This document shows positions 26,109 through 34,842 of a stretch of 64,000 nucleotides of DNA, one piece after another. The translations under genes and the position numbers were made by a program. Origin of the DNA: Streptomyces djakartensis (lineage in GTDB: Bacteria; Actinomycetota; Actinomycetes; Streptomycetales; Streptomycetaceae). The stretch lies in the NCBI RefSeq assembly GCF_014651075.1, contig NZ_BMWE01000005.1:124001-188000 (forward strand), in the 5' to 3' direction. Numbering within the stretch: position 1 is the stretch's first letter; each line of letters begins with the position of its first letter. A model generated the notes under the pieces. It was not told where the DNA came from and made no database searches. It worked only from the letters and a program-made list of their open reading frames with translations.

Positions 26109-26735
26109 CTACGCGTTCTCCGGCAGCCCGAACTCGCCGTACCGAGGGCGGCCCGCCAGGTCGTACGTCTGGACCGAGACTCCCGCGCCGGTGACGCTGC
26201 CTCCGGCGTGCTCGAACGCGGTCGGCCGGGCCCCTTCCGGGAACAGCCGGAACCCGCTGCCGAGCACGACCGGGAAGGTCAGCAGATGCAGCGTGTCGAC
26301 GAGGTCGAGCGCCAGCAGGGACTTGAGCAGGGCGCCGCTGCCGTGTACCTGGACCTCGCCGTCGGTGTGCTCCTTCAGGGCGGTGACCTCCTCGGCCAGG
26401 TCGCCGGAGAGCACGGTGGTGCCCGCCCACCCGGGATCCGTCAGGGTCGAGGAGGGCACGTACTTGGGCAGGGAGTTGAGCTTGGAGGCGACCGGGTCGC
26501 CGGGGTCGGTCACCTTCGGCCAGTACGTGGCGAAGATGTCGTACGTACGGCGGCCCAGCAGGAAGGCGCCCGGCCGGGTGAAGACCTCGCTGATGAAGCG
26601 GCCGAAGTCGTCGTCGGCGTACGGGAAGCTCCAGCCGCCGTGGGTGAAGCCCCCGCGGGTGTCCTCCTGGGGCCCGCCGGGGGCCTGGTAGACGCCGTCG
26701 AGCGTGACGAAGAGGGTGGAGACGAGCTTGCCCAT
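26109..26735 (-). CDS. RibD C-terminal/dihydrofolate-reductase-fold protein
   Basis: A 208-residue protein of the RibD_C (dihydrofolate-reductase-like) family common in actinobacteria. It shows the start KLVSTLFVTLDGVYQAPGGP, the cofactor-contact block FLLGRRTYDIFATYW, VQVHGSGALLKSLLALDLVD and LLTFPVVLGSGFRLFP. It probably binds NADPH and reduces a small, unknown molecule. It is divergent from the SDR gene (165 bp between starts), and no riboflavin or folate genes are nearby. Confidence 0.9.
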   Translation of the reverse strand: MGKLVSTLFVTLDGVYQAPGGPQEDTRGGFTHGGWSFPYADDDFGRFISEVFTRPGAFLLGRRTYDIFATYWPKVTDPGDPVASKLNSLPKYVPSSTLTDPGWAGTTVLSGDLAEEVTALKEHTDGEVQVHGSGALLKSLLALDLVDTLHLLTFPVVLGSGFRLFPEGARPTAFEHAGGSVTGAGVSVQTYDLAGRPRYGEFGLPENA

Positions 26736-26899
26736 GGCGGTGTTTCCTTCCAGGGACGAACGGGATCTGTTGCCATCGGTTCAGACCCCGGGGACATCCG
26801 CAACTCATCGCCGGCCCGTACGCCTCTTCGGCGGGAGGACCAGAACTCCGTGTCCGTTCGCCGCCAGCGCTCCGGTCGGCCCGGGGCTGGGATGGGCAC

Positions 26900-27646
26900 A
26901 TGACTTCTTCTCAGGGAACTCTCGACGGCAGGACGGCGCTGGTGACCGGCGGCAGCCGGGGCATCGGCGCGGCGACGGCGCTGCGGCTGGCCCGGGAGGG
27001 CGCGGATGTGGCCGTCGGCTATGTGAACGGCAAGGAGGCGGCCGAGGACGTCGTACGGGCCGTGGAGGCGCTGGGGCGCCGGGCGGTGGCGGTGCGCGCG
27101 GACGTGGCGGACGCGGACGACGCGGCCGGTGCCGTGGCCACGGCGGCCGAGGCGCTCGGCGGCCTCGACGTGCTGGTCAACAACGCCGGGGTGGGGGTGC
27201 TCGGGCCGCTGGAGACCCTGTCGCTCGCGGATGTGGACCGGGTGCTCGCCGTCAACGTACGCGGTGTCTTCCTCGCCTCCCAGGCCGCCGCCGCGCGGAT
27301 GACGGAGGGCGGGCGGATCATCACGATCGGCAGTTGCATGGCCCAGCGCGTGCCGGGCCCCGGCGGGACGCTGTACGCGATGAGCAAGGCGGCTCTGGCC
27401 GGCCTGACGAAGGCCCTGGCGAGGGAGCTGGGCGGGCGCGGCATCACCGCGAACCTCGTCCTGCCGGGCCCGACCGACACCGATATGAACCCGGCGGACG
27501 GACCGTTCGCGCCGGGCCAGGCGGCGATGACCGCGCTGGGCCGGTTCGGGACGGCGGACGAGGTGGCGTCGACGGTGACCTATCTGGCCGGCGCGACGTA
27601 TGTGACCGGGGCGGAGTTCGCGGTGGACGGCGGGCACGCGGCGTGA
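26900..27646 (+). CDS. Short-chain dehydrogenase/reductase
   Basis: A 248-residue classical SDR. Cofactor motif TGGSRGIG near residue 17, NNAG in LDVLVNNAGVGVLG, catalytic Ser in TIGSCMAQR, Tyr and Lys in YAMSKAALAG, and a C-terminal AGATYVTGAEFAVDGGHA. It resembles 3-oxoacyl-ACP reductase-type enzymes, but such assignments are unreliable for isolated SDRs. The variable loop after the catalytic Ser is short and unusual (CMAQRVPGPGGTLYA). Stand-alone gene, followed by a strong hairpin. Confidence 0.92.
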   Translation: MTSSQGTLDGRTALVTGGSRGIGAATALRLAREGADVAVGYVNGKEAAEDVVRAVEALGRRAVAVRADVADADDAAGAVATAAEALGGLDVLVNNAGVGVLGPLETLSLADVDRVLAVNVRGVFLASQAAAARMTEGGRIITIGSCMAQRVPGPGGTLYAMSKAALAGLTKALARELGGRGITANLVLPGPTDTDMNPADGPFAPGQAAMTALGRFGTADEVASTVTYLAGATYVTGAEFAVDGGHAA

Positions 27647-27653
27647 GACAGGC

Positions 27654-27684
27654 GGGCGCACCGGGCCGCCGGGCCGGTGCGCCC
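27654..27684 (+). terminator. Hairpin terminator after SDR gene
   Basis: Perfect 11-bp stem, 27654-27664 with 27674-27684 (GGGCGCACCGG/CCGGTGCGCCC), nine-base loop, beginning eight bases after the SDR stop and before the convergent allantoicase. Confidence 0.65.
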
Positions 27685-27851
27685 CACCGGCCGGGTGGCT
27701 GGGCCCTGAAGTGACCACGCCGCACCGAGGCGGCCACGCGGCGTGCGGTGCCGTCTCTCGGCGTGCTGCCCGGAAGCCCTCGTACTGCGCGTACTGGGCT
27801 TCCAGCCGGTGCGGCGATTGGGGCCCCTGCTCGAAGAGCTCGGGACGGACC

Positions 27852-29021
27852 CTAGCCGCCCAGCTCCTGGTGGCGTGCCGCGAGGCGGCTGAGGCCCTCC
27901 TGGGTCAGTGAGCCGAACAGGCGCAGCCGGGAGATGCCGCCGTCCGGGAAGATGTCCACGCGGGCGTGCGTGCCGACGGCCGGGGCGGGCAGGACGAAGC
28001 GGTGGTCGGTGTCGGGCTGGAGGCGGGTGCGGGGCAGGATCTCGTGCCACTCGCCGTCCTCGCCGTCGCGCACGGACACCGCGGCCCAGCCGGCGCTGTT
28101 GCCCTTGAGGTACGCGGTGTCGATCTCCAGGGCGCGGATCCGGGCCTGGGCCACCAGCCGGTAGCGGATCCAGTCGTGGCCCTGGTCGCGTCGGCGGCGG
28201 GTCTCCCAGCCGTCGTCCATCTGGCGGGAGCGGCCCGGCTGGATGGTGTTGCCCGCCGGGGAGTAGAAGAGGTCGGAGGCGTCCTCGGCCCGGCCGCCGT
28301 TCTCCAGGGCGACGACGTCGAAGGTGCCCAGCGCCTCCAGCCACCCGGGGTCCGGGACGGCCTCGCCGTACACGCGCAGGCGTGCGATGCCGCCGTCGGG
28401 GTGCTGGTTGACGCGCAGGTGCGTGAAGCGCCGCTCCACGCGGACCTCGAAGCCGTTCGCCGCGTGGCCGCCGACCGGGGTGCGCGGGACCAGGGTCGTC
28501 CACTTCACGTCGTCGCCGAGGAGTTCCTCCGGGGACGGTGAGCCCGGCACCGACGTTCCCTCGACCGACACCGCCTGCGGGTAGTTGCCGCGGAAGTGGG
28601 CCGTGTCGACGACGATCCCCCGGATCACGCCCGGCGCGCCGAGGCGGACCAGCGCCCAGTCGTGGTCCTCGGCGGCGGGCCACGGGTGGTCGGCCGAGGC
28701 GCCCCGGCGGCGGCGCGTCTCCCAGCCGTCCATGATCTTGCCCTTGTGCCCGAAGCGCTCGGGGTCGAACTCGGCGCGCCCGGGCAGAAGCAGGTTCTCG
28801 CGCTGGGCGAAGAACTCGTCGTTGGCGGCGACGACCCCGGCACCGAGGCGCCGGTCGGCGAGGTCGGCGTACCGGGCGAAGGGGAAGTCGGCGGTGCGGT
28901 AGTCCGCGTACGGGTCGCCGCCTCCGTAGGGGTTCGCGTCGCCGGTGAAGCTGGGGATCGCCGTCACGGGTGGTGCCTTTCGGGAGTCGGCCGGTGGGTT
29001 CGCGGATGCGGGGGTGGTCAC
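27852..29021 (-). CDS. alc: Allantoicase
   Basis: A 389-residue enzyme that hydrolyses allantoate to ureidoglycolate and urea. It has the two tandem allantoicase repeats, each with [12 protein letters not shown] or [17 protein letters not shown], then [15 protein letters not shown] / [16 protein letters not shown], and [10 protein letters not shown] / [13 protein letters not shown]. The internal duplication is clear and full length. The GTG start overlaps the allantoinase stop by four bases, so the genes are translationally coupled. Its product feeds glyoxylate, which the malate synthase encoded 4 kb away can use. Confidence 0.96.
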   Translation of the reverse strand: MTTPASANPPADSRKAPPVTAIPSFTGDANPYGGGDPYADYRTADFPFARYADLADRRLGAGVVAANDEFFAQRENLLLPGRAEFDPERFGHKGKIMDGWETRRRRGASADHPWPAAEDHDWALVRLGAPGVIRGIVVDTAHFRGNYPQAVSVEGTSVPGSPSPEELLGDDVKWTTLVPRTPVGGHAANGFEVRVERRFTHLRVNQHPDGGIARLRVYGEAVPDPGWLEALGTFDVVALENGGRAEDASDLFYSPAGNTIQPGRSRQMDDGWETRRRRDQGHDWIRYRLVAQARIRALEIDTAYLKGNSAGWAAVSVRDGEDGEWHEILPRTRLQPDTDHRFVLPAPAVGTHARVDIFPDGGISRLRLFGSLTQEGLSRLAARHQELGG

Positions 29022-30358
29022 GGCCGCCTGGTGAGGAGTCGGCCCTTCGGTTCGGTGAACTCGCCGTCCGCGACGATGCGCTGTCCGCGCAGCCAGGTGG
29101 ACTTCACGACGCCGTACAGGGTCCTGCCCGCGTACGCCGTGACGTGGTTGCGGTGCTGGAGGGCCGCCGGGTCGACGGTGAAGGTCTCGTCCGGGGCGAG
29201 GACGGCGAAGTCGGCGTCACGGCCCGGCGCGATGGCGCCCTTGAGCGGGTCCAGGCCCACCAGTTGGGCGGTACGCGAGGACATCCAGCGGACCACGTCC
29301 TGCAGGCCGTGCCCCCGCCTGCGGGCCTCGGTCCAGACCGCCGCCAGACTCAGCTGCAGCCCCGAGATGCCACCCCAGGCGGTGGCGAAGTCGTCCGTCT
29401 TCAGGTCGGCCGTGGACGGGGAGTGGTCGGTGACGACGCAGTCGATGGTGCCGTCGGCCAGGGCCTGCCAGAGCAGGTCCTGGTTGGCGGCCTCGCGGAT
29501 CGGCGGGCAGCACTTGAACTCGCTGGCCCCGTCGGGGACTTCCTCGGCGGTGAGGGTCAGGTAGTGGGGGCAGGTCTCGACGGTCAGCCGGACGCCGTCC
29601 GCCTTCGCCTCGGCGATCAGCGGCAGGGCGTCGCCGGAGGACAGGTGCAGGACGTGCACGCGCGCGTCGAGCGCCCTGGCCTCGCGGATGAGCCGGTCGA
29701 TGGCGGTGTCCTCGGCGTCCCGCGGGCGGGAGGCGAGGAAGTCGGCGTACCTGGGGCCGCTTCGCCGGGGTGCCGAGGAGAGCCGGTGCGGGTCCTCGGC
29801 GTGCACGATGAGAAGCCCGTCGAAGGCGGCGATCTCGGCCATCGCGCGGGCGAGCGGGCCCCGCTCCAGGTGTGGGAACTCCTCCACGCCGGACGGTGAC
29901 AGGAACGCCTTGAAGCCGAACACCCCGGCTTCGTGCAGCGGGCGCAGGTCCCTGACGTTGTCCGGCAGGGCACCGCCCCAGAAGCCGACGTCGATGTGCG
30001 CCTTGTCGGCGGCGACCCGCCGCTTGGTACGGAGGTGCTCGACGGTCGTGGTCGGCGGGATGGAGTTGAGGGGCATGTCGACGAGCGTGGTGATACCGCC
30101 GGCCGCGGCGGCGCGGGTGGCGGTCCAGAAACCCTCCCACTCGGTGCGGCCGGGGTCGTTGACGTGCACGTGGGTGTCGACCAGGCCGGGCAGCAGGACG
30201 TGGTCGCCCAGGTCCTCGAGCCGGGCCCCCTCCGGCAGGGGTGCGTCGTACGGGAGGACGGCCGTGATCGTGCCGGCGGTGACCGCGACCGAAGCGGCGC
30301 GGGTCCCCTCGGGGGTGATGACTCGCGTCGAGCGCAGCACCAGTTCAGCGTCGGACAC
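29018..30358 (-). CDS. allB: Allantoinase
   Basis: A 446-residue cyclic amidohydrolase that opens allantoin to allantoate. Metal ligands are visible as [12 protein letters not shown], the bridging (carboxylated) Lys in [15 protein letters not shown], the later histidines in [10 protein letters not shown] and HVLHLSSGD, and the Asp in [12 protein letters not shown] start with AAGGGG five bases upstream. First gene of the allB-alc unit, divergent from allR. The 271-bp shared promoter holds two TTCCGC-type palindromes and one TTCAAC-type palindrome, indicating repression by AllR and perhaps a second regulator. Confidence 0.96.
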   Translation of the reverse strand: MSDAELVLRSTRVITPEGTRAASVAVTAGTITAVLPYDAPLPEGARLEDLGDHVLLPGLVDTHVHVNDPGRTEWEGFWTATRAAAAGGITTLVDMPLNSIPPTTTVEHLRTKRRVAADKAHIDVGFWGGALPDNVRDLRPLHEAGVFGFKAFLSPSGVEEFPHLERGPLARAMAEIAAFDGLLIVHAEDPHRLSSAPRRSGPRYADFLASRPRDAEDTAIDRLIREARALDARVHVLHLSSGDALPLIAEAKADGVRLTVETCPHYLTLTAEEVPDGASEFKCCPPIREAANQDLLWQALADGTIDCVVTDHSPSTADLKTDDFATAWGGISGLQLSLAAVWTEARRRGHGLQDVVRWMSSRTAQLVGLDPLKGAIAPGRDADFAVLAPDETFTVDPAALQHRNHVTAYAGRTLYGVVKSTWLRGQRIVADGEFTEPKGRLLTRRP

Positions 30359-30405
30359 CCGAACCCCTTCGCTTCCGTCTGATCCGTCTACCCGTTTCCG
30401 CCTGC

Positions 30406-30420
30406 TTCCGCGTAACGGAA
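30406..30420. promoter_or_regulatory. Candidate AllR operator 1 (allB side)
   Basis: TTCCGC-GTA-ACGGAA, 6-3-6 with one arm mismatch, 48-62 bp upstream of the allB start. Same architecture as the boxes at 30516 and 32851. The regulator assignment is from context: the adjacent gene is an IclR-family allantoin regulator. Confidence 0.5.
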
Positions 30421-30437
30421 TTCAACTTTCTGTTGAA
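30421..30437. promoter_or_regulatory. Inverted repeat TTCAAC-N5-GTTGAA in the allB-allR gap
   Basis: Perfect 6-5-6 inverted repeat directly abutting the operator at 30406-30420. Its core TCAAC-N5-GTTGA recurs over the -35 element of the uricase operon at 52167-52181. Confidence 0.5.
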
Positions 30438-30515
30438 GGAGTCTTCACTCCCTCTCTCCCACCGTCAAGGGCACACTGGAACTACCGCACCCCGCACGCA
30501 ACCAACCCTGGAGGC

Positions 30516-30530
30516 TTCCGCAAAGCGGAA
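30516..30530. promoter_or_regulatory. Candidate AllR operator 2 (allR side)
   Basis: TTCCGC-AAA-GCGGAA, a perfect 6-3-6 inverted repeat 100-114 bp upstream of the allR start; suggests autoregulation. Confidence 0.55.
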
Positions 30531-30629
30531 TAACGTTTCCAACAAGCAGAACGTAGCTACGGACAAGCGGGGAGTCAACCGACCGCCGGGTAGGCTTCAG
30601 CTCTTCCGCCAGCCCGAAAGGAACGCGCC

Positions 30630-31427
30630 GTGCCGACGTCCAGCGCCAGCACCACCGACTCCGCCCGGTCCTCCGCCAACGGCGGAGTCCAGTCCCTGGA
30701 GCGCGCCTTCGACCTGCTCGAACGGATGGCGGACGCGGGCGGCGAGGTCGGCCTGAGCGAGCTGTCCGCGAGCAGTGGGCTGCCCCTGCCGACCATCCAC
30801 CGCCTGATGCGCACGCTGGTGTCCTGCGGGTACGTGCGTCAGCAGCCCAACCGGCGGTACGCGCTGGGCCCGCGCCTCATCCGCCTGGGCGAGTCCGCCT
30901 CCCGGCTGCTGGGCACCTGGGCGCGGCCCTATCTCGCCCGGCTGGTCGAGGAGACCGGCGAGACGGCGAACATGGCGCTGCTGGACGGGGACGAGATCGT
31001 CTACGTGGCGCAGGTGCCGTCGAAGCACTCGATGCGCATGTTCACGGAGGTGGGGCGGCGCGTGCTGCCGCATTCCACGGGCGTGGGCAAGGCGCTGCTC
31101 GCCGGCTTCCCGCCGGAGGAGGTGCGCGCGCTGCTCGCCCGCACGGGCATGCCCGCCGCGACAGAGAAGACGATCACCACGCCCGACGGGTTCCTCGCCG
31201 CCCTGGAGGACGTGCGCAGCCAGGGCTACGCCATCGACGACAACGAGCAGGAGATCGGCGTCCGCTGTCTGGCGGTCTCGGTGCCCGGCTCCCCCACGGC
31301 CGCGGCCATCTCCATCTCCGGCCCGGCGGGGCGCGTTACGGAGGAGGCGACGGAGAAGATCGTCCCGGTGCTCCAGCAGATCGCCGGCGAACTCTCCGAG
31401 GCCCTCGCGAGCCAGAGCCCCGCCTGA
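30630..31427 (+). CDS. allR: IclR-family allantoin regulator AllR
   Basis: A 265-residue IclR-type repressor. The winged HTH is at about 20-80 (VQSLERAFDLLERMADAGGE, LSELSASSGLPLPTIHRLMR). The effector domain is at 95-260 (MALLDGDEIVYVAQVPSKHS, LPHSTGVGKALLAG, DDNEQEIGVRCLAVSVPG). In Streptomyces AllR represses allantoin and glyoxylate genes and is released by intermediates such as allantoate or glyoxylate (from memory of the family). GTG 30630 has AAAGGA six to seven bases upstream. It is divergent from allB-alc; its likely boxes also occur upstream of aceB. Confidence 0.92.
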   Translation: MPTSSASTTDSARSSANGGVQSLERAFDLLERMADAGGEVGLSELSASSGLPLPTIHRLMRTLVSCGYVRQQPNRRYALGPRLIRLGESASRLLGTWARPYLARLVEETGETANMALLDGDEIVYVAQVPSKHSMRMFTEVGRRVLPHSTGVGKALLAGFPPEEVRALLARTGMPAATEKTITTPDGFLAALEDVRSQGYAIDDNEQEIGVRCLAVSVPGSPTAAAISISGPAGRVTEEATEKIVPVLQQIAGELSEALASQSPA

Positions 31428-31734
31428 CGCACTGACGCGACGCGAGCGGGTCCCGGCCCGGCAACGGCTCCGTACGGGCCGCCGCGGAACAGCACTCCGG
31501 TGCGGTGGCGCGGGCGGTCACGACAGCCGCGGAGCCACCGCGCCCCGGACGGAGCGCGTACACCCGAGAAGGACAGCCCTGCCGCGGCGGTCCCGCACCG
31601 GGCGACCGGTTTCTTCCGGGCGAACCGGCTCACCCCGGGCCGCTCACGAAAGTGGCCCCGTCGCCCCGCGGGGGCGGCCGCGCGGCGTCCGCTGCATGCT
31701 CTCGGCGTGCCCCCCGGGAAGCCCCCAGCAGGCC
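31428..31734. other. 307-bp intergenic region after allR
   Basis: No gene that I can support. A GCGGTGGC/GCCACCGC stem with a long, partly paired interior lies near 31503-31542 and may serve as a terminator between the convergent allR and the gene ending at 31735. Confidence 0.35.
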
Positions 31735-32064
31735 CTAGCCGAGCCCGCGCACCGGCCCTCCGAAGAGGTCGACGGTCCGGCGCACCTCCGCCAGTTCCGG
31801 GGACAGCGCGCTCACCGAACCGATCGCACCGGCGATCAGCAGCAGTGAGCGGCGCAGCCGCGGGACCTCGGGAGTACCCTCGGCGGCCATCGCGTCCAGG
31901 GCGGCCAGTTCCTCCTCGGCGATGCTCCGGTCGGCGAACTCACCCGGGTGGGCGGCGAGCCGGCGGCGCAGCCGCGCCACGGCGGAGCGCAGCTCCGTCA
32001 CGCGCGGATCCTCGCCGCCGCTGGTCACAGACCCCTGCCGCCTCTGCTCCACGCTCCGCAACAC
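31735..32064 (-). CDS. Small conserved hypothetical protein
   Basis: A protein of about 109 residues (or 97 if the GTG at 32028 is used). It has a charged helical first half (LRSAVARLRRRLAAHPGEFA, IAEEELAALDAMAAEG) and one hydrophobic helix, LRRSLLLIAGAIGSVSALS, near residue 80. The pattern is that of a small Streptomyces-specific family without known function; in other members the region adjoins the allantoin genes. The start is uncertain: GTG 32064 has GGGGGAGG three bases upstream. It is divergent from the nucleotidyltransferase gene. Confidence 0.65.
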   Translation of the reverse strand: MLRSVEQRRQGSVTSGGEDPRVTELRSAVARLRRRLAAHPGEFADRSIAEEELAALDAMAAEGTPEVPRLRRSLLLIAGAIGSVSALSPELAEVRRTVDLFGGPVRGLG

Positions 32065-32223
32065 AGTCCTCCCCCTCGCACCTCGCCGTGCGCCTGCCTT
32101 CCGGCCCGGGCACGCCCGGCCGGTCGGTGCGGGGACAGTAAACGACCCGACCCACCAGGCGCCAGTCCATTGCGTCATCGACTTGCTCCGCTGCGTGACG
32201 GCTCCGTGCGGTATGCAGGACCC

Positions 32224-32838
32224 ATGACGATGAGGAAGACGACGGACGAGGGGTTCGAGGTCGCCGGGTTGCTGCTCGCCGCCGGGGGCGGGCGGCGGCT
32301 CGGCGGGCGTCCCAAGGCCCTGCTCACCCATCACGGCCGGCCACTCGTGGAGCACGCGGTGCGGGCGCTGCGCGAGGGCGGCTGCGCACGGGTCCATGTG
32401 GTGCTGGGCGCCCGGTCGGACGAGGTGCGCGCCCGGGCCTCGCTGCCGGGCTGCGTCCTCGTCGACAACCCCGGCTGGGAACAGGGCATGGGGACTTCTT
32501 TGCGGGCCGGTCTCGACTCGCTCGCCGGTACGGGCGCCGGCGCCGTCCTGGTCTCGCTCGTCGACCAGCCCGGCATCGGGCCCGAGGCGGTGGCCCGGGT
32601 CCTCGGGGCCCTTGCGGACGAGGAGTCACTGGTGTCGGCCGCCTATGACGGGGTCCGCGGCCATCCCGTGCTGTTCGGCGCCGCCCACTGGGCGGGGATC
32701 GCGGCGACCGCGACCGGCGACCGGGGCGCGCGCGCCTACCTGAAGGAGCACGTGCGGTCGGTCACGCTCGTCGAGTGCGGGGACGTGGCCCGGCCCTTCG
32801 ACATCGACACCGAGGCCGACCTCGCCCGCCTCGAATGA
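32224..32838 (+). CDS. MocA-like molybdenum cofactor cytidylyltransferase / nucleotidyltransferase
   Basis: A 204-residue MobA/MocA-fold nucleotidyltransferase. The nucleotide-binding loop LLLAAGGGRRLGGRPKALL is at about 16-34; further motifs are VLVDNPGWEQGMGTSLRAGL, VSLVDQPGIGPEAV and DGVRGHPVLFGAAHW. MocA enzymes add CMP to molybdopterin for xanthine-dehydrogenase-type enzymes, which fits a purine degradation neighbourhood. No xanthine dehydrogenase gene is in the window, so the role is inferred. It lies 101 bp upstream of malate synthase on the same strand, with a TTCCnC-type palindrome between them. Confidence 0.85.
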   Translation: MTMRKTTDEGFEVAGLLLAAGGGRRLGGRPKALLTHHGRPLVEHAVRALREGGCARVHVVLGARSDEVRARASLPGCVLVDNPGWEQGMGTSLRAGLDSLAGTGAGAVLVSLVDQPGIGPEAVARVLGALADEESLVSAAYDGVRGHPVLFGAAHWAGIAATATGDRGARAYLKEHVRSVTLVECGDVARPFDIDTEADLARLE

Positions 32839-32850
32839 AGGCGATTGAAC

Positions 32851-32865
32851 TTCCACCATGAGGAA
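32851..32865. promoter_or_regulatory. Candidate AllR operator upstream of malate synthase
   Basis: TTCCAC-CAT-GAGGAA, 6-3-6 spacing as at 30406 and 30516, with one arm mismatch, 75-89 bp before the aceB ATG. Confidence 0.42.
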
Positions 32866-32939
32866 ACTAGTATCCACTCTGCGGCCCGGTGCCGAACCGC
32901 CGACTCGTCTTCGCAGCTCGCTGAAGGAAGTGACACTCC

Positions 32940-34565
32940 ATGTCCGCACCAGCGCCGTCCCCGCTGGCCATCGTCGACGCCGAACCCCTGTCCCGGCAGG
33001 AGGAGGTCCTCACCGAAGCGGCGCTCGCCTTCGTGGCCGAGCTGCACCGGCGGTTCACCCCGCGGCGTGACGAACTCCTGGCCCGCCGCGCCGAGCGCCG
33101 CGCCGAGATCGCCCGCACCTCCACCCTCGACTTCCTCCCGGAGACGGCCGCGATCCGCGCCGACGACTCCTGGCAGGTAGCTCCCGCCCCCGAGGCCCTG
33201 AACGACCGCCGGGTCGAGATCACCGGCCCCACCGACCGCAAGATGACCATCAACGCCCTCAACTCCGGCGCCCGGGTGTGGCTCGCGGACTTCGAGGACG
33301 CGTCCGCCCCCACGTGGGAGAACGTGGTCCGCGGTCAGCTCAACCTGATCGACGCCTACACCCGGAACATCGACTTCACGGACCCGAGGTCAGGCAAGTC
33401 GTACGCCCTGAAGGCGAACGAGGAGCTCGCCACGGTCGTGATGCGCCCGCGTGGCTGGCATCTGAACGAGCGTCATCTCGTGGACGCCGACGGCACCCCG
33501 GTGCCCGGCGCGCTCGTCGACTTCGGGCTGTACTTCTTCCACAACGCGAGGCGCCTGCTGGGTCTCGGCAAGGGCCCCTACTTCTACCTCCCCAAGACGG
33601 AGTCGCACCTGGAGGCCCGCCTCTGGAACGAGGTGTTCGTCTTCGCGCAGGACTACGTCGGCATCCCGCAGGGCACCGTCCGCGCGACCGTCCTGATCGA
33701 GACGATCACGGCCGCGTACGAGATGGAGGAGATCCTCTACGAGCTGCGCGACCACGCCTCCGGGCTGAACGCCGGCCGCTGGGACTACCTGTTCTCCATC
33801 GTCAAGAACTTCCGTGACGGCGGTGCCGAGTTCGTCCTGCCGGACCGCAACGCGGTCACGATGACGGCCCCGTTCATGCGCGCGTACACCGAACTCCTCG
33901 TCCGCACCTGCCACAAGCGCGGCGCGCACGCGATCGGCGGCATGGCGGCCTTCATCCCGTCCCGCCGGGACGCCGAGGTCAACAAGGTCGCCTTCGAGAA
34001 GGTCCGCGCCGACAAGGACCGTGAGGCGAACGACGGTTTCGACGGCTCCTGGGTGGCCCACCCCGACCTGGTGCCGATCGCCATGGAGTCCTTCGACAGG
34101 GTCCTCGGCGACAAGCCCCACCAGAAGGACCGGCTGCGCGAGGACGTCGACGTCCGGGCCGCCGACCTGATCGCCATCGACTCGCTGGACGCCAGGCCGA
34201 CGTACGCGGGCCTGGTCAACGCCGTGCAGGTCGGCATCCGTTACATCGAGGCCTGGCTGCGCGGTCTCGGCGCGGTCGCGATCTTCAACCTGATGGAGGA
34301 CGCCGCCACCGCCGAGATCTCCCGGTCCCAGATCTGGCAGTGGATCAACGCGGGCGTCGTCCTCGACAACGGCGAGCTGGTCACCGCCGAACTGGCCCGC
34401 GAGGTCGCCGCCGAGGAACTCGCGAACATCAAGGCCGAGATCGGCGACGAGGCCTTCGCGGCGGGCACCTGGCAGCAGGCGCACGACCTGCTTCTGAAGG
34501 TCGCCCTCGACGAGGACTACGCCGAGTTCCTGACCCTGCCGGCGTACCAGCAGCTCAAGGGCTGA
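32940..34565 (+). CDS. aceB: Malate synthase A
   Basis: A 541-residue malate synthase condensing glyoxylate and acetyl-CoA to malate. Typical type-A blocks: [20 protein letters not shown] with the catalytic-site [10 protein letters not shown], the Arg/Glu region [40 protein letters not shown] and the late [20 protein letters not shown]. Full family length. GAAGGAAG lies upstream of the ATG. Placed next to allantoin genes it consumes glyoxylate released from ureidoglycolate, and a palindrome like those around allR suggests co-regulation. No isocitrate lyase is present here. Confidence 0.97.
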   Translation: MSAPAPSPLAIVDAEPLSRQEEVLTEAALAFVAELHRRFTPRRDELLARRAERRAEIARTSTLDFLPETAAIRADDSWQVAPAPEALNDRRVEITGPTDRKMTINALNSGARVWLADFEDASAPTWENVVRGQLNLIDAYTRNIDFTDPRSGKSYALKANEELATVVMRPRGWHLNERHLVDADGTPVPGALVDFGLYFFHNARRLLGLGKGPYFYLPKTESHLEARLWNEVFVFAQDYVGIPQGTVRATVLIETITAAYEMEEILYELRDHASGLNAGRWDYLFSIVKNFRDGGAEFVLPDRNAVTMTAPFMRAYTELLVRTCHKRGAHAIGGMAAFIPSRRDAEVNKVAFEKVRADKDREANDGFDGSWVAHPDLVPIAMESFDRVLGDKPHQKDRLREDVDVRAADLIAIDSLDARPTYAGLVNAVQVGIRYIEAWLRGLGAVAIFNLMEDAATAEISRSQIWQWINAGVVLDNGELVTAELAREVAAEELANIKAEIGDEAFAAGTWQQAHDLLLKVALDEDYAEFLTLPAYQQLKG

Positions 34566-34572
34566 CCAGCCG

Positions 34573-34842
34573 CTACCGCTCCGAGTGGCCCAGGGTCTTC
34601 CCCGGGGCCACTCGGTCGCGTACGGCCTTCTTCACGGCCGTCGGCTCGGGGAAGCCCTGCTCGCGCCGATCCCAGACGACCTCGTCACCGACGCGGACGA
34701 CGAACACCCCGCCCGTGCCGGGCTTCAGGGCCAGCTCCGTCAGCTCGGCCTCGAAGGTCGTCAGCAGCTCCTGCGCCAGCCATGCCGCGCGGGGCAGCCA
34801 GCGGCACCGGGTGCAGTACTCGATCTCGACGCGGCCACTCAT
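34573..34842 (-). CDS. SelT/SelW/SelH-like (Rdx family) small redox protein
   Basis: An 89-residue thioredoxin-fold protein. The CxxC site is at residues 10-13 (YCTRCRWLPRAAW), followed by the conserved helix LAQELLTTFEAELTELALKP and GTGGVFVVRVGDEVVWDRRE. The Rdx family includes selenoprotein W; here both positions are cysteine. Function is probably thiol redox. ATG 34842 overlaps the stop of the HipA-like kinase gene (ATGA), implying coupled translation. Confidence 0.85.
   Translation of the reverse strand: MSGRVEIEYCTRCRWLPRAAWLAQELLTTFEAELTELALKPGTGGVFVVRVGDEVVWDRREQGFPEPTAVKKAVRDRVAPGKTLGHSER

Noticed and set aside
26510..27718. 402-codon minus-strand open frame over the SDR gene
   Set aside because: The plus-strand SDR has all catalytic motifs; the opposite frame is domain-free.
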